DNA of 23,545 bases from DATECU01 sp035286745. Its GTDB lineage: Bacteria; Acidobacteriota; Vicinamibacteria; Fen-336. A model generated the notes under the pieces. The model was not told the DNA's origin. It searched no databases and saw nothing but the letters and a program-made list of their open reading frames with translations. Where the stretch lies: NCBI GenBank assembly GCA_035286745.1, contig DATECU010000251.1:1-23545 (forward strand), in the 5' to 3' direction. Within the stretch, counting starts at the first letter, position 1, and each line of letters starts with the position of its first letter. Below, piece by piece: positions 15,621 to 22,882 of the stretch. The position numbers were made by a program, and so were the translations under genes.

Positions 15621-16559
15621 TCACGGGACCAGGAGGTCCCGCGCGTTCGCCGGCACCCCGGAGGCACCTCGAGAGGCCCGGCGTTCGATGCGACGCAGCG
15701 GCAGGGCCAACATGTAGGCGAGCTGCCGAGGGTCGGAGAGAACCGACCGCAGGGCCCACCGCGCGAAGGCGAGGAGGTTGCGGTTGTTGAAGTAGCCGCC
15801 GGCCAGGGTCCGGAAGAAGGTCGCGTAGGCCCGGCGCCGCAGTCGCTTGGCGGCGGCCGGGAGGGCGGGGTCGCCGAAGACCTTCTCCAGGACCGCGAAA
15901 CCGGGCGCGATGTGGATGTCGACGTTGCGATGGCGGTTGCCCGGGTGAACGCGGTAGAGCACCAGCGCCTCGGGGACGCTGCGCATGGCCCCGAAGCGGG
16001 CCATCTTGATCGCCATGTCCCACTCCTCGAGGATCTCCAGGCCGACGTCGAACAGGCCCACCTCGAGGAGCAAGCTCCGCTTGGCGATCAGCGCGGAGAG
16101 AAAAGCGGGGAGGTTCTCGAACAGAAGCGCCTCCTCGAGCGAGCGGCCGGTGTCCCGGCTGGGTCGGACGCTGAGGACGGAGAGGGCGTCGTCCACGAAG
16201 TACGCGCCGCACTGGCAGGCCTGGCACGCCGGGTGGTTCGAGAGGACTTCGAGCTGCCGCGCCAGCTTCCGGGGAAGCCAAAGGTCGTCCGCATCCAGGA
16301 AGGCCACGTACTCGCCGGTGGCGGCAAGGATGCCTCGGTTGCGAGCGGCGGCGGCGCCGCGGTTCTCCTGGGAGACGACCCGGACCCGGGGGTCGTGGAT
16401 GCGGCGAGCGGTCTCCAGCGTCGCGTCGCGGGACCCGTCGTCCACCACCACCACCTCGAGGCTCGACACCGTCTGCTGCAGTGCGCTGGAGACGGCCGCA
16501 GTCACGGTTCGCTCCGCGTTGTAGGCGGGCACCACCACGGAGACCATCGGCTGGTTCAC
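15621..16559 (-). CDS. GT2-family glycosyltransferase
   Basis: This is a 312-residue GT-A enzyme. MVSVVVPAYNAERTVTAA opens the nucleotide-binding fold, VVVVDDGSRDAT follows, AFLDADDLWLPRKL carries the DxD metal site, and EEWDMAIKMARFG is the acidic catalytic-base region. HPGNRH matches the conserved tail of this subfamily. Two start codons are possible: GTG at 16559, with GGGGG about nine bases upstream, and ATG at 16547. I prefer GTG because it overlaps the stop of the vestigial reading frame upstream as GTGA, the same arrangement used elsewhere in the cluster. A CxxCxC cluster (ACQACQCG, about 130) is unusual for this family. The enzyme probably transfers one sugar to the lipid-linked unit in the cytoplasm. 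Confidence 0.92.
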   Translation of the reverse strand: MNQPMVSVVVPAYNAERTVTAAVSSALQQTVSSLEVVVVDDGSRDATLETARRIHDPRVRVVSQENRGAAAARNRGILAATGEYVAFLDADDLWLPRKLARQLEVLSNHPACQACQCGAYFVDDALSVLSVRPSRDTGRSLEEALLFENLPAFLSALIAKRSLLLEVGLFDVGLEILEEWDMAIKMARFGAMRSVPEALVLYRVHPGNRHRNVDIHIAPGFAVLEKVFGDPALPAAAKRLRRRAYATFFRTLAGGYFNNRNLLAFARWALRSVLSDPRQLAYMLALPLRRIERRASRGASGVPANARDLLVP

Positions 16560-16660
16560 GGCGTGCGTCCCCCGAGGCGCCTCCGCAGGCAGCGTGCGCG
16601 GAGTCCGAGCGGCCTCACCATGTTGGCAGGATAACCCATCCGGCCGGCCCCGAGACGGCG
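16556..16660 (-). pseudogene. Vestigial 3' end of a GT2 glycosyltransferase gene
   Basis: Within the gap between the methyltransferase and the next GT2 gene, one minus-strand frame reads RRLGAGRMGYPANMVRPLGL followed by RARCLRRRLGGRTP and a stop. It aligns without gaps to the last 34 residues of the intact GT2 gene at 17465-18346, with 22 identities by my count. The DNA matches at about three-quarters of positions over the last 75 bases. The stop overlaps the next GT2 start as GTGA, the normal coupling seen in the cluster. No GT2 catalytic region precedes it, because the methyltransferase gene occupies that space. It is best read as the remains of a lost or truncated GT2 gene. Confidence 0.7.
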
Positions 16661-16703
16661 CTGGGCGGGACCTTCGGACTTGTCGTCGCCTCGTCCCTGC
16701 GCC

Positions 16704-17426
16704 CTACTCCCGACGTGCGACGACCGCCCAACCGAGTGCATCCTCGTCCCCGAGTCGGTCCAGGGCGCGGCTCAGGTAGTAGGCCGGCAGGTTGAAGAGG
16801 GCCAGGGAGAGGGCGCACGCACGCAGCCTGCCGCGCTCTACCCCCAGCCAGCGGAGTGGAGGCTCCAGCAAGAGCCCGGAGAGAAGCGCCGCCAGGCGCG
16901 CGCTGATGATCGTGAACAGCCCTCCAAAGCGCTGAGTACGGTGCACCTCGAAGCCCGACTTGGCGAGCAGGTAGGCTATCCCCCAGTTGGTGAATCGGTA
17001 GTAGTCGTGAGGCTGGTAGTGGAGTCCCCAGGTCATGGGCACGGTGACATACAGCCAGCCTCCCGGGCGAAGGACCCGCCTTGCCTCCCGGAGCGCGTCC
17101 GCTGGCTCGGGCAGGTGCTCGAGCACCTCGGTGAGCATAACGCCGTCCATGCTGCCATCCGGAAACGGGAGGCTCGATGAAGAAGCCACCACCTCGGGCG
17201 AGTACCGGGTCTCCATTTCCACGCCGATGTACCTTGTGGCGTTGCCCAGAAAGCGCAGGTAGGGGGAGTGCCCACAGCCGATGTCCAGCACCTGGCCGGA
17301 AAGGAGCGGGCACCACCGACGCGCCTGTTCCCTCTTCACCCTCTCGACCACGTAGTGCGGCGTCGCCAGCAGGAGGTCCAGGCCGAACACCTCGGGGATC
17401 AGCGACTTGCCCGACCGGCACCTCAC
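16704..17426 (-). CDS. Class I SAM-dependent methyltransferase
   Basis: This is a 240-residue methyltransferase. Motif I is VLDIGCGHSPYL (46-57), followed by YIGVEMETRYSPEVV, the motif II/III region LPFPDGSMDGVMLTEVLEHL and the post-motif RRVLRPGGWLYVTVPM. HDYYRFTNWGIAYLL is typical of methyltransferases in surface-polysaccharide clusters, and a partly hydrophobic tail may contact the membrane. The frame is open far upstream, where it overlaps the GT2 gene as a shadow. The GTG at 17426 is preceded by GGAGG at an eight-base spacing, while the ATG at 17441 has no ribosome site, so I prefer GTG. The probable role is O- or N-methylation of a glycan residue. It is flanked on both sides by related GT2 3' ends, which suggests it was inserted. 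Confidence 0.88.
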   Translation of the reverse strand: MRCRSGKSLIPEVFGLDLLLATPHYVVERVKREQARRWCPLLSGQVLDIGCGHSPYLRFLGNATRYIGVEMETRYSPEVVASSSSLPFPDGSMDGVMLTEVLEHLPEPADALREARRVLRPGGWLYVTVPMTWGLHYQPHDYYRFTNWGIAYLLAKSGFEVHRTQRFGGLFTIISARLAALLSGLLLEPPLRWLGVERGRLRACALSLALFNLPAYYLSRALDRLGDEDALGWAVVARRE

Positions 17427-17434
17427 TCCTCGAA

Positions 17435-17439
17435 CCTCC
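17435..17439 (-). promoter_or_regulatory. Ribosome binding site choosing the methyltransferase GTG start
   Basis: GGAGG on the minus strand is eight bases before the GTG at 17426-17424. The same bases would lie inside the coding region if the ATG at 17441 were used, so they favour the shorter product. Confidence 0.6.
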
Positions 17440-17464
17440 ATCGGGTGCGGCCGCGGCGGTTCCC

Positions 17465-18346
17465 TCACCACGTCCGTCCTCCGAGCCGCCGCCTCAGCCA
17501 GCGGGCGGGGAGTCCGAGCGGCCTCCCCAGGTTCCGCGGGTGCTCGATCAGGCCTGCCTTGAGACATCGGAGGCTGGAACCCAGTTGGCCGGCGTGCAAG
17601 TAGGACCCGGACAGGATCATCCAGTGGTTGCTGTAGGCCCGCGCCTTCAGGTGCCGGTAGGTTTCGGTCTCGGCAAAGAACTTGTCGAGCACGGCGAAGG
17701 TGTCCCGCTCGAGCAGCCGGATGCTGCTGCTCATGTTCCCGGGCCAGGTGCGGTAGCTGGCCAGCGGCTCCTTGAGAGACACGAAGGTCGTCCGCAGGCT
17801 GAGCCGAAGCCACAGGTCCCAGTCGGCACACTGGCTCAGTCGGACGTCGAAACCACCGGAGGCGGCGAACAACTCGCTGCGCATGACGACAGTGGGCATG
17901 GTGACAACGCACGAATGGAGGAGCAGGGCCTGGCAGAAGTCGGGGTAGTCCACGGCCGGGACGGTCTGGATGACCCGGAGGTTCCCGTCGACCCGATGGA
18001 AGGCGGAGAAGCAGAGCCCGTTCCCTGGACGCGTGTCGAGCAGCGCGATCTGGCGTTCCAGCTTGGTGGGCTCCCACAGGTCGTCGGCATCGAGAAAGGC
18101 CACGAACTCGCCGGCGGCCAGCCGGAACCCGGCGTTTCTGGCGGCGGAGACGCCGGCGTTGGCCTGGCGCTGGTAGCGGATGCGACCCGCATAGGAGTCG
18201 ACGACCGAGGAGGTGGCGTCGGTCGATCCGTCGTCGATCACGATGACCTCGAGGTCGCGGTAGGTCTGGCCGAGCACGCTCTCCACCGCCTGGGCGAGAA
18301 ACCGTTCGGCGTTGTAGGCGGGGATGACCACGCTAACCCGTGGCAT
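17465..18346 (-). CDS. GT2-family glycosyltransferase
   Basis: This 293-residue GT-A enzyme is closely similar in layout to the GT2 at 15621-16559. The N-terminus is VSVVIPAYNAERFLAQAV, followed by IVIDDGSTDATSS, the AGVSAARNAGFRLA loop, the DxD site in AFLDADDLWEPTKLERQ, and the acidic motif in CADWDLWLRLS. A C-terminal helical region ends in a basic LRRRLGGRTW tail, and a related copy of that tail lies downstream at 16556-16660. The ATG start lies 14 nt inside the preceding GT2 gene, next to a run of seven G bases that could act as a ribosome site. It probably transfers one sugar in the cytoplasm to the undecaprenyl-linked unit. Confidence 0.93.
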   Translation of the reverse strand: MPRVSVVIPAYNAERFLAQAVESVLGQTYRDLEVIVIDDGSTDATSSVVDSYAGRIRYQRQANAGVSAARNAGFRLAAGEFVAFLDADDLWEPTKLERQIALLDTRPGNGLCFSAFHRVDGNLRVIQTVPAVDYPDFCQALLLHSCVVTMPTVVMRSELFAASGGFDVRLSQCADWDLWLRLSLRTTFVSLKEPLASYRTWPGNMSSSIRLLERDTFAVLDKFFAETETYRHLKARAYSNHWMILSGSYLHAGQLGSSLRCLKAGLIEHPRNLGRPLGLPARWLRRRLGGRTW

Positions 18347-19382
18347 GAACCCCCCCGGCGCGCTCCGGAACCCGCCTCAGCCCCTCTCGAAAGCCCAGGT
18401 AGATGTAGGCGCCGCACAGGGCCCAATACAGGCGGCGAAGGGCCCGAGCGTTGGGCGAGACCCGGGAGACCAGCCCGGCGACCAGATGGGCCAGCCCCCG
18501 AACCGGGGGCGTCGAAAACAGGCCCTTGGCCAGCTTCTTGAGGACCAGCCGCCAGGAATCTCCGGTTTGGATCGGCCGGTTCTCCACCAGCAGGCGGGTC
18601 TTCGCCGAGCGCTCGGGGTACTTGCGGGCGAGCAGCGCGGCGGTGAGAGCACCCCGCCGCTGGCGTTCGCAGAACTGCTTGAGCGTCAGGCGCTGATCGT
18701 TATGCCAGAGAAGCAGGTCCGGGTCGTAGATGAACTGGATCCCCGCCGCTTTCGCCCGGACCGAGAACTCCTGATCCTCGGCTCCGGCGTGGGGGAAGCT
18801 CTCGTCGAATCCTCCCACCCGCTCGAAGTCGCGCCGCCACATACCGAGGTTGCAGGCGGTGACCGCCGCCGGCTCCAGCAGGTGGCCCTCCAGGGGCCGA
18901 AAGGCGATGCCCGTCTTCACCCAGGCTTCCACCTCCAGCCGGAATCTGCCGAATGAGGTCCGACGGAGGTCGGCATCGAGCTCCGGCGTGAACTCCCAGT
19001 GGCCGTTCACCATGCACTCCCCGAACCTGCGGAGCCAACGAAGGTGCCGGTCGATCATCGACTCCTGCACCAGCATGTCGTCGTCGAGGAAGATGAGGAC
19101 CTCGCCTCGCGCCTCTCGAGCGCCGCGATTGCGGGCGCTGGCCACCCCCTGGTTCGCCGGTTGTTGCAGGAAGACGATCCGCGGATCGGCGAGACCGGCG
19201 ACCTCGGCCTGGGTCTCGTCGAGCGACCCATCGTCCACGACCAGGACCTCGAAGCGATCCCGCGGGTAGTCGAGGCGGAGCAGGGCCCGCAAGGAGTGGA
19301 CGAGGATGGCGGCACGGCGGAAGGTGGGAACCACCAGGCTGACGAAGGGCGTGGGATCAGCCGGTGTCGCCATGGAAGTCAC
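18333..19382 (-). CDS. GT2-family glycosyltransferase
   Basis: This is a 349-residue GT-A enzyme of a different GT2 subgroup from its neighbours. VSLVVPTFRRAAILVHSL opens the fold, VLVVDDGSLDET follows, and the metal site is FLDDDMLVQ. AGAEDQEFSVRAKAAG supplies the ED catalytic base and QRRRGALTAALL resembles the QxxRW-like region. About 100 further residues include a weakly hydrophobic segment (RGLAHLVAGLVSRV) that may touch the membrane. The GTG start overlaps the ABC exporter stop as GTGA. An ATG three codons in (19373) is an alternative, and neither has a strong ribosome site. It may be the first soluble transferase acting after the flippase gene in the transcript; its donor and acceptor are unknown. 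Confidence 0.92.
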   Translation of the reverse strand: MTSMATPADPTPFVSLVVPTFRRAAILVHSLRALLRLDYPRDRFEVLVVDDGSLDETQAEVAGLADPRIVFLQQPANQGVASARNRGAREARGEVLIFLDDDMLVQESMIDRHLRWLRRFGECMVNGHWEFTPELDADLRRTSFGRFRLEVEAWVKTGIAFRPLEGHLLEPAAVTACNLGMWRRDFERVGGFDESFPHAGAEDQEFSVRAKAAGIQFIYDPDLLLWHNDQRLTLKQFCERQRRGALTAALLARKYPERSAKTRLLVENRPIQTGDSWRLVLKKLAKGLFSTPPVRGLAHLVAGLVSRVSPNARALRRLYWALCGAYIYLGFREGLRRVPERAGGVHATG

Positions 19383-21169
19383 TCGATCGAGGGTGCCGCC
19401 TGCACCAAAGAACGGAAATCCCCGTTAGACCGAAGCAGGTCCTCGAAGGAACCCGCCTCGACGAAAGCACCGTCCTTGAGGAAGAACAGGATGTCGCAGC
19501 CCTTCACCGTCGCCAGCCGGTGCGCCACCACGATCACCGTCCGATCGCCCTTGAGGCGGGCGATCTCGCGGACGATCTCCGCCTCGGTCTCGTAGTCCAG
19601 AGCCGAGGTGGCCTCGTCCATGACTAGCACCTCGGGATTGCGGTAAAGGGCGCGGGCGATGCCGATCCGCTGCCTTTGCCCCCCCGACAGCCGCACCCCT
19701 CGGTCGCCCACCGCGGTGTCGAGGCCAGCGGGCAGCTCGGCGATCAGCCGGTCGAGCTGAGAGGCGTGGATGGCCTCCCGCACCCTCCCCTCGTCGATCT
19801 CGTCATCGGGAACACCAAACGCGACGTTCCGGCGGACGGTGTCGTCCAGGAGGTAGGCGGGCTGCGGGATGTAGCCGATCTTGGCTTGCCAACCGTACAG
19901 CGCCGACTGGACGTCGACTCCATCGACCAGGATGCTCCCCGCCGTGGGGCGGAGCAGCCCAAGGACCAGATCGACGGTGGTCGTCTTGCCGCAGCCCGAG
20001 CCTCCGACGATGGCGACCGCCGTCCCCCGGCGGATGCGGAAGTCGAGCCCACGGACCGAGGGCTGGGCCGCTCCCGGATACTGGTAGGTGATCGACCGCA
20101 GCTCGATCGATTCGCGGAAGGCCAGCGGTGGTCCCGCGGGCGACGCGGGCGGGGACACCGGGGCTGCCGCGAGGTCGGCGACCAGGCGGTCGAGGGAGGG
20201 CCGGTAGTAGCGGATCGACGCCAGCGAGTTCACGACCCTGTTGAGCGAGGGCATGAGACGGAAGCCGGCCACCGCGAATAGCCCCAGGGTGGGCGTCAGG
20301 CTGTCCAGGTCGCCGTTCCGCGCCACCACGGCAAGGACGATCACCACCAGGGACCCCACCGCCAGGGTCTCGATGGCGAGCCGTGGCAGCTCGCTCAGGG
20401 CTCGAAAGGCGGTGAGCGAGCGGACGTAGCCGTCGATGCCGGCGGAGTAGCGGGCCAGGAAGAACGGCTCCTGCTGAAAGACCTTGGCGTCCTTGATGGC
20501 GGACAGGCCCTGGTTGAGCCACTTCACCATCTCCGTGGCGTAGCGCGAGTGCTCCTGTCCCAGAACCGAGAGCTTGCGCCTAATGGCTCCGTGCAGCGCC
20601 GTGCCGGCTCCGCCCAGCACCGCGACCGTGGCCGCCGTCGCCACCGGATCGTTCGCCATCAGGATGGCGAGAATCACCGTGACCACCAGGCCCTCGACCA
20701 GGATGGTGAGGGCGGGCGAGAACACGGAGTTGAAGACGTTGAACGACTCCTCGGTCACGTTCCGTTGGAGCTGAGAGGGGCTGCGGTCCAGGTGAAACGC
20801 GTAGTCTCGGAAGAGATACGAGCCGAGGAGCCGGGCCGAGAACGCCGATTGGAGGCGGAACACCAGGCCGTACTGCAACCGAAACAGCAGGGCAAGGTAG
20901 AGGTTCTTGATTACGAAGACCAGAAGCGCCGCACCGGCAGCCTCGACCACGAACGTCCCCTGCGGGGGTCGACCCAGGAACTCCCAGATGGCGCGCAGAT
21001 ACCCGGGGTAGTCCTCGCTCCGAAGGCGCAGGGTCCCGGCCAGGGGCAGGATCATGCCCACCCCCAGGCCGTCCAGGGCGGCGCCGATGGCCATCAGAAC
21101 CACGAGAGCCAGCAGGCGCAGCCGTTCCTTGGGGTCGACGACCGACAGCAGTCTCCGAAGCAGAGCCAT
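19379..21169 (-). CDS. ABC exporter, PglK/MsbA-type lipid-linked glycan flippase
   Basis: This 596-residue half-transporter joins a six-helix export domain (about 15-330) to an ATPase domain (about 353-590). The ATPase has Walker A GGSGCGKTT (389-397), Q-loop Q436, the signature LSGGQRQR (494-501), Walker B VLVMDE (514-519) with the D-loop SALD, and the switch His550, so it should hydrolyse ATP. The membrane part resembles PglK/WlaB-like proteins (for example ALDGLGVGMILPL and the FHLDRSPSQLQRNVTEE region). These proteins flip undecaprenyl-linked oligosaccharides across the inner membrane as homodimers. The location directly before a glycosyltransferase block, and the absence of a Wzx gene in the window, support that role. 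Lipid or peptide export remains possible. The ATG lies 18 nt after the GTPase-fusion stop. Confidence 0.93.
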   Translation of the reverse strand: MALLRRLLSVVDPKERLRLLALVVLMAIGAALDGLGVGMILPLAGTLRLRSEDYPGYLRAIWEFLGRPPQGTFVVEAAGAALLVFVIKNLYLALLFRLQYGLVFRLQSAFSARLLGSYLFRDYAFHLDRSPSQLQRNVTEESFNVFNSVFSPALTILVEGLVVTVILAILMANDPVATAATVAVLGGAGTALHGAIRRKLSVLGQEHSRYATEMVKWLNQGLSAIKDAKVFQQEPFFLARYSAGIDGYVRSLTAFRALSELPRLAIETLAVGSLVVIVLAVVARNGDLDSLTPTLGLFAVAGFRLMPSLNRVVNSLASIRYYRPSLDRLVADLAAAPVSPPASPAGPPLAFRESIELRSITYQYPGAAQPSVRGLDFRIRRGTAVAIVGGSGCGKTTTVDLVLGLLRPTAGSILVDGVDVQSALYGWQAKIGYIPQPAYLLDDTVRRNVAFGVPDDEIDEGRVREAIHASQLDRLIAELPAGLDTAVGDRGVRLSGGQRQRIGIARALYRNPEVLVMDEATSALDYETEAEIVREIARLKGDRTVIVVAHRLATVKGCDILFFLKDGAFVEAGSFEDLLRSNGDFRSLVQAAPSIE

Positions 21170-21187
21170 GGCCGCCGCTGGGGCGTC

Positions 21188-22708
21188 TTAGCCTGCCGGT
21201 AGGAAGACCCGCGTCTCCAGGCCCCCGTCCGGCGTTGGCGCAAAGCGAATGAAGCCGCCCAGCTCCCGCATGAGTTGGGCGGCCCCACCCATGGCCGTCC
21301 CGTCCCCCTGCTGCACCAGCACCTGCACCTCGGTGGGAAGGCTGCCGGAACCGGTGAGAGAGAGGGCCAGGAACTCGCGGCGGCTCTCTCCGCCGCGGCC
21401 GCGAACCACCACCGGCCGGCGCTCGCACTTGACGCCCAGCACGGAGCGGGGTGGGGAGGCGAAGACGACCTCTTTGAAGATACCGGAAAGCGCGCGTTCC
21501 AGCTCGACTCGGGGCGTTTGGGGCAACGACTCCGGGGAGACCCGGACCTCGAGGGCCAGGCCACGGGCCCGGATGTCGGGCTGCAAGCCGTCCAACACCG
21601 AACGAATAAGATCGTTCATGTCGCGAGCCTGAACGGGCGCTGCCGGGGCCTCAGGGGTGGGCTCGGCGGGAGCCGGGGCGAGCGCCCCCAGGCGCCCCAA
21701 ATCCTGGATGATCTGGCGCAATCGCGAGGCCTCCTGCTGGATGCTCTTGATGGCGGCGGCCCGCTTCTCACGAGCTTCCTCACGGTAGATGAGAAGCAGC
21801 TCGGCGTGGGAGAGGATGGCGCCTAACCCGAGATTCATGTCGCGCACCAGCTCGGCCAGCGCCTCTGCCAACTCCACGTTGGATCGGATGGCGCGGTGGA
21901 GCAGTTCCTCTGACACCAGGCCCGCTTCGGGGCCAGGCGTGTCGGCGGTGGGCGCCGGCGGGCTCGACTCCGCCGGCTGGGACACCAGGACGCGGTGCGG
22001 CTGGGTCGCCGTCTGCGGCGGTGCGACCGCCTTGTCGTCGTCTGCCTGCCGGAGCACGCTGGCGAAGGCCTGCCCCACGATGCTCGGGATCTGGTCCGGG
22101 TCGAGTCCCTTCTCCTGCAGGTTGTACTTCTGCGCGATGGCAGTGAGCATCTGCTCGACCACCGCCACGAAGGCCGCCAGCACCCCCTCCCCCCGAGACG
22201 CCACCGCCGGGAAGGCTCGCCGATCCCATGGGTTCAGGAGCCGGTCCAGCTCGTCTCGGACCAGCAGGTCGGGGAGGTCTTGCTTGTTGTACTGGAGCAC
22301 CAGCGGGATCTTCTCCGGCACCAGACGATTGGCCAGCAGGTTCACCTTCATGTTCTCGAAGGCGGCCTGGTTCTCCTTCGTCTGGTCGCGGCGGGAATCG
22401 GCGACGAAGACCACGGCGTCGGCACCCGCCAGCACCACCCGGCGAGTGGCGTTGTACTGAACCTGGCCGGGCACCGTGTACAGCTGGACCTTGAAATCGT
22501 AGCCCCCCACCGCGCCAAGGCTGAAGGGCAGCAGGTCGAAGAACAGGGTGCGATCCTGGGCGGTGTTGAGGGAAACCAGGCGGTTCACGCCCCCGGGATC
22601 GGTCAGGCGGTGGATCTGCTCCAGGTTGGTGGTCTTGCCGGACTGGGCGGGGCCGTAATAGACGACCTTGGCCTTGATGGTGCGCTCTGCGAAGTTGAAC
22701 TGAACCAT
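21188..22708 (-). CDS. MglA-like small GTPase fused to a degenerate histidine-kinase-like core
   Basis: This is a 506-residue cytoplasmic protein. Residues 1-200 form an MglA-type Ras-like GTPase with P-loop GPAQSGKTT (19-27), the QDRTLFFDLLP switch region (51-61), TVPGQ in place of the usual DTAGQ (78-82) and NKQD (141-144). A Pro-rich linker (about 225-262) leads to a HisKA-like helical pair (about 267-342). There, ELVRDMNLGLGAILSHAELL aligns with the H-box but has Arg289 at the phospho-acceptor His position. Residues about 362-506 resemble a GHKL ATPase with eroded boxes: LTGSGSLP for the G1 box, and GDGTAMGGAAQLMRELGG (468-485) for the G2 region. The protein is probably a GTP-controlled switch that signals through protein contacts rather than phosphotransfer. 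It may tie polarity or surface sensing to polysaccharide production; that function is inference. Confidence 0.88.
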   Translation of the reverse strand: MVQFNFAERTIKAKVVYYGPAQSGKTTNLEQIHRLTDPGGVNRLVSLNTAQDRTLFFDLLPFSLGAVGGYDFKVQLYTVPGQVQYNATRRVVLAGADAVVFVADSRRDQTKENQAAFENMKVNLLANRLVPEKIPLVLQYNKQDLPDLLVRDELDRLLNPWDRRAFPAVASRGEGVLAAFVAVVEQMLTAIAQKYNLQEKGLDPDQIPSIVGQAFASVLRQADDDKAVAPPQTATQPHRVLVSQPAESSPPAPTADTPGPEAGLVSEELLHRAIRSNVELAEALAELVRDMNLGLGAILSHAELLLIYREEAREKRAAAIKSIQQEASRLRQIIQDLGRLGALAPAPAEPTPEAPAAPVQARDMNDLIRSVLDGLQPDIRARGLALEVRVSPESLPQTPRVELERALSGIFKEVVFASPPRSVLGVKCERRPVVVRGRGGESRREFLALSLTGSGSLPTEVQVLVQQGDGTAMGGAAQLMRELGGFIRFAPTPDGGLETRVFLPAG

Positions 22709-22734
22709 GGCAGGGCCACCGGCAGCCGCGAGTC

Positions 22735-22743
22735 ACTATAGCA
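22735..22743 (-). promoter_or_regulatory. Candidate extended -10 promoter upstream of the GTPase-fusion gene
   Basis: The minus strand reads TGC followed by TATAGT (22740-22735), which fits an extended -10 element. No -35 hexamer is recognisable at 16-18 bp. The predicted transcription start near 22728 would leave about 20 nt of leader before the ATG at 22708. It lies in the 174-nt gap after the right-edge gene, which holds no other feature I can support. Confidence 0.4.
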
Positions 22744-22882
22744 TGGCGTCAGCGGAGCTGCGGGCAGGCGCCGCAGGGGCGACAGCCTCCGCCGCCGGAG
22801 ACCGGGGACGAACGCCGACGACCTCAAGAGGCGAATGGTCGGGCCGGTGCAGGCTTCAACAGGCCGGCAAGCGTGGGCCTTG

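Noticed and set aside
14685..16634. 649-codon plus-strand open frame across the CgeB-like and GT2 genes
   Set aside because: It is antisense to genes with clear family motifs and its translation is low-complexity (Glu/Val/Arg/Gly-rich) with no recognisable domain. Long antisense frames are expected in GC-rich DNA with strong third-position bias.
17427..18077. Upstream extension of the methyltransferase frame to give 457 residues
   Set aside because: It overlaps the intact GT2 gene and lacks any fold signature. The strong ribosome site before GTG 17426 explains the real start.
22841..22882. GCCGG/CCGGC inverted repeat after the right-edge gene as terminator
   Set aside because: Only a 5-bp stem with a long loop and no U-tract; expected by chance at this base composition.
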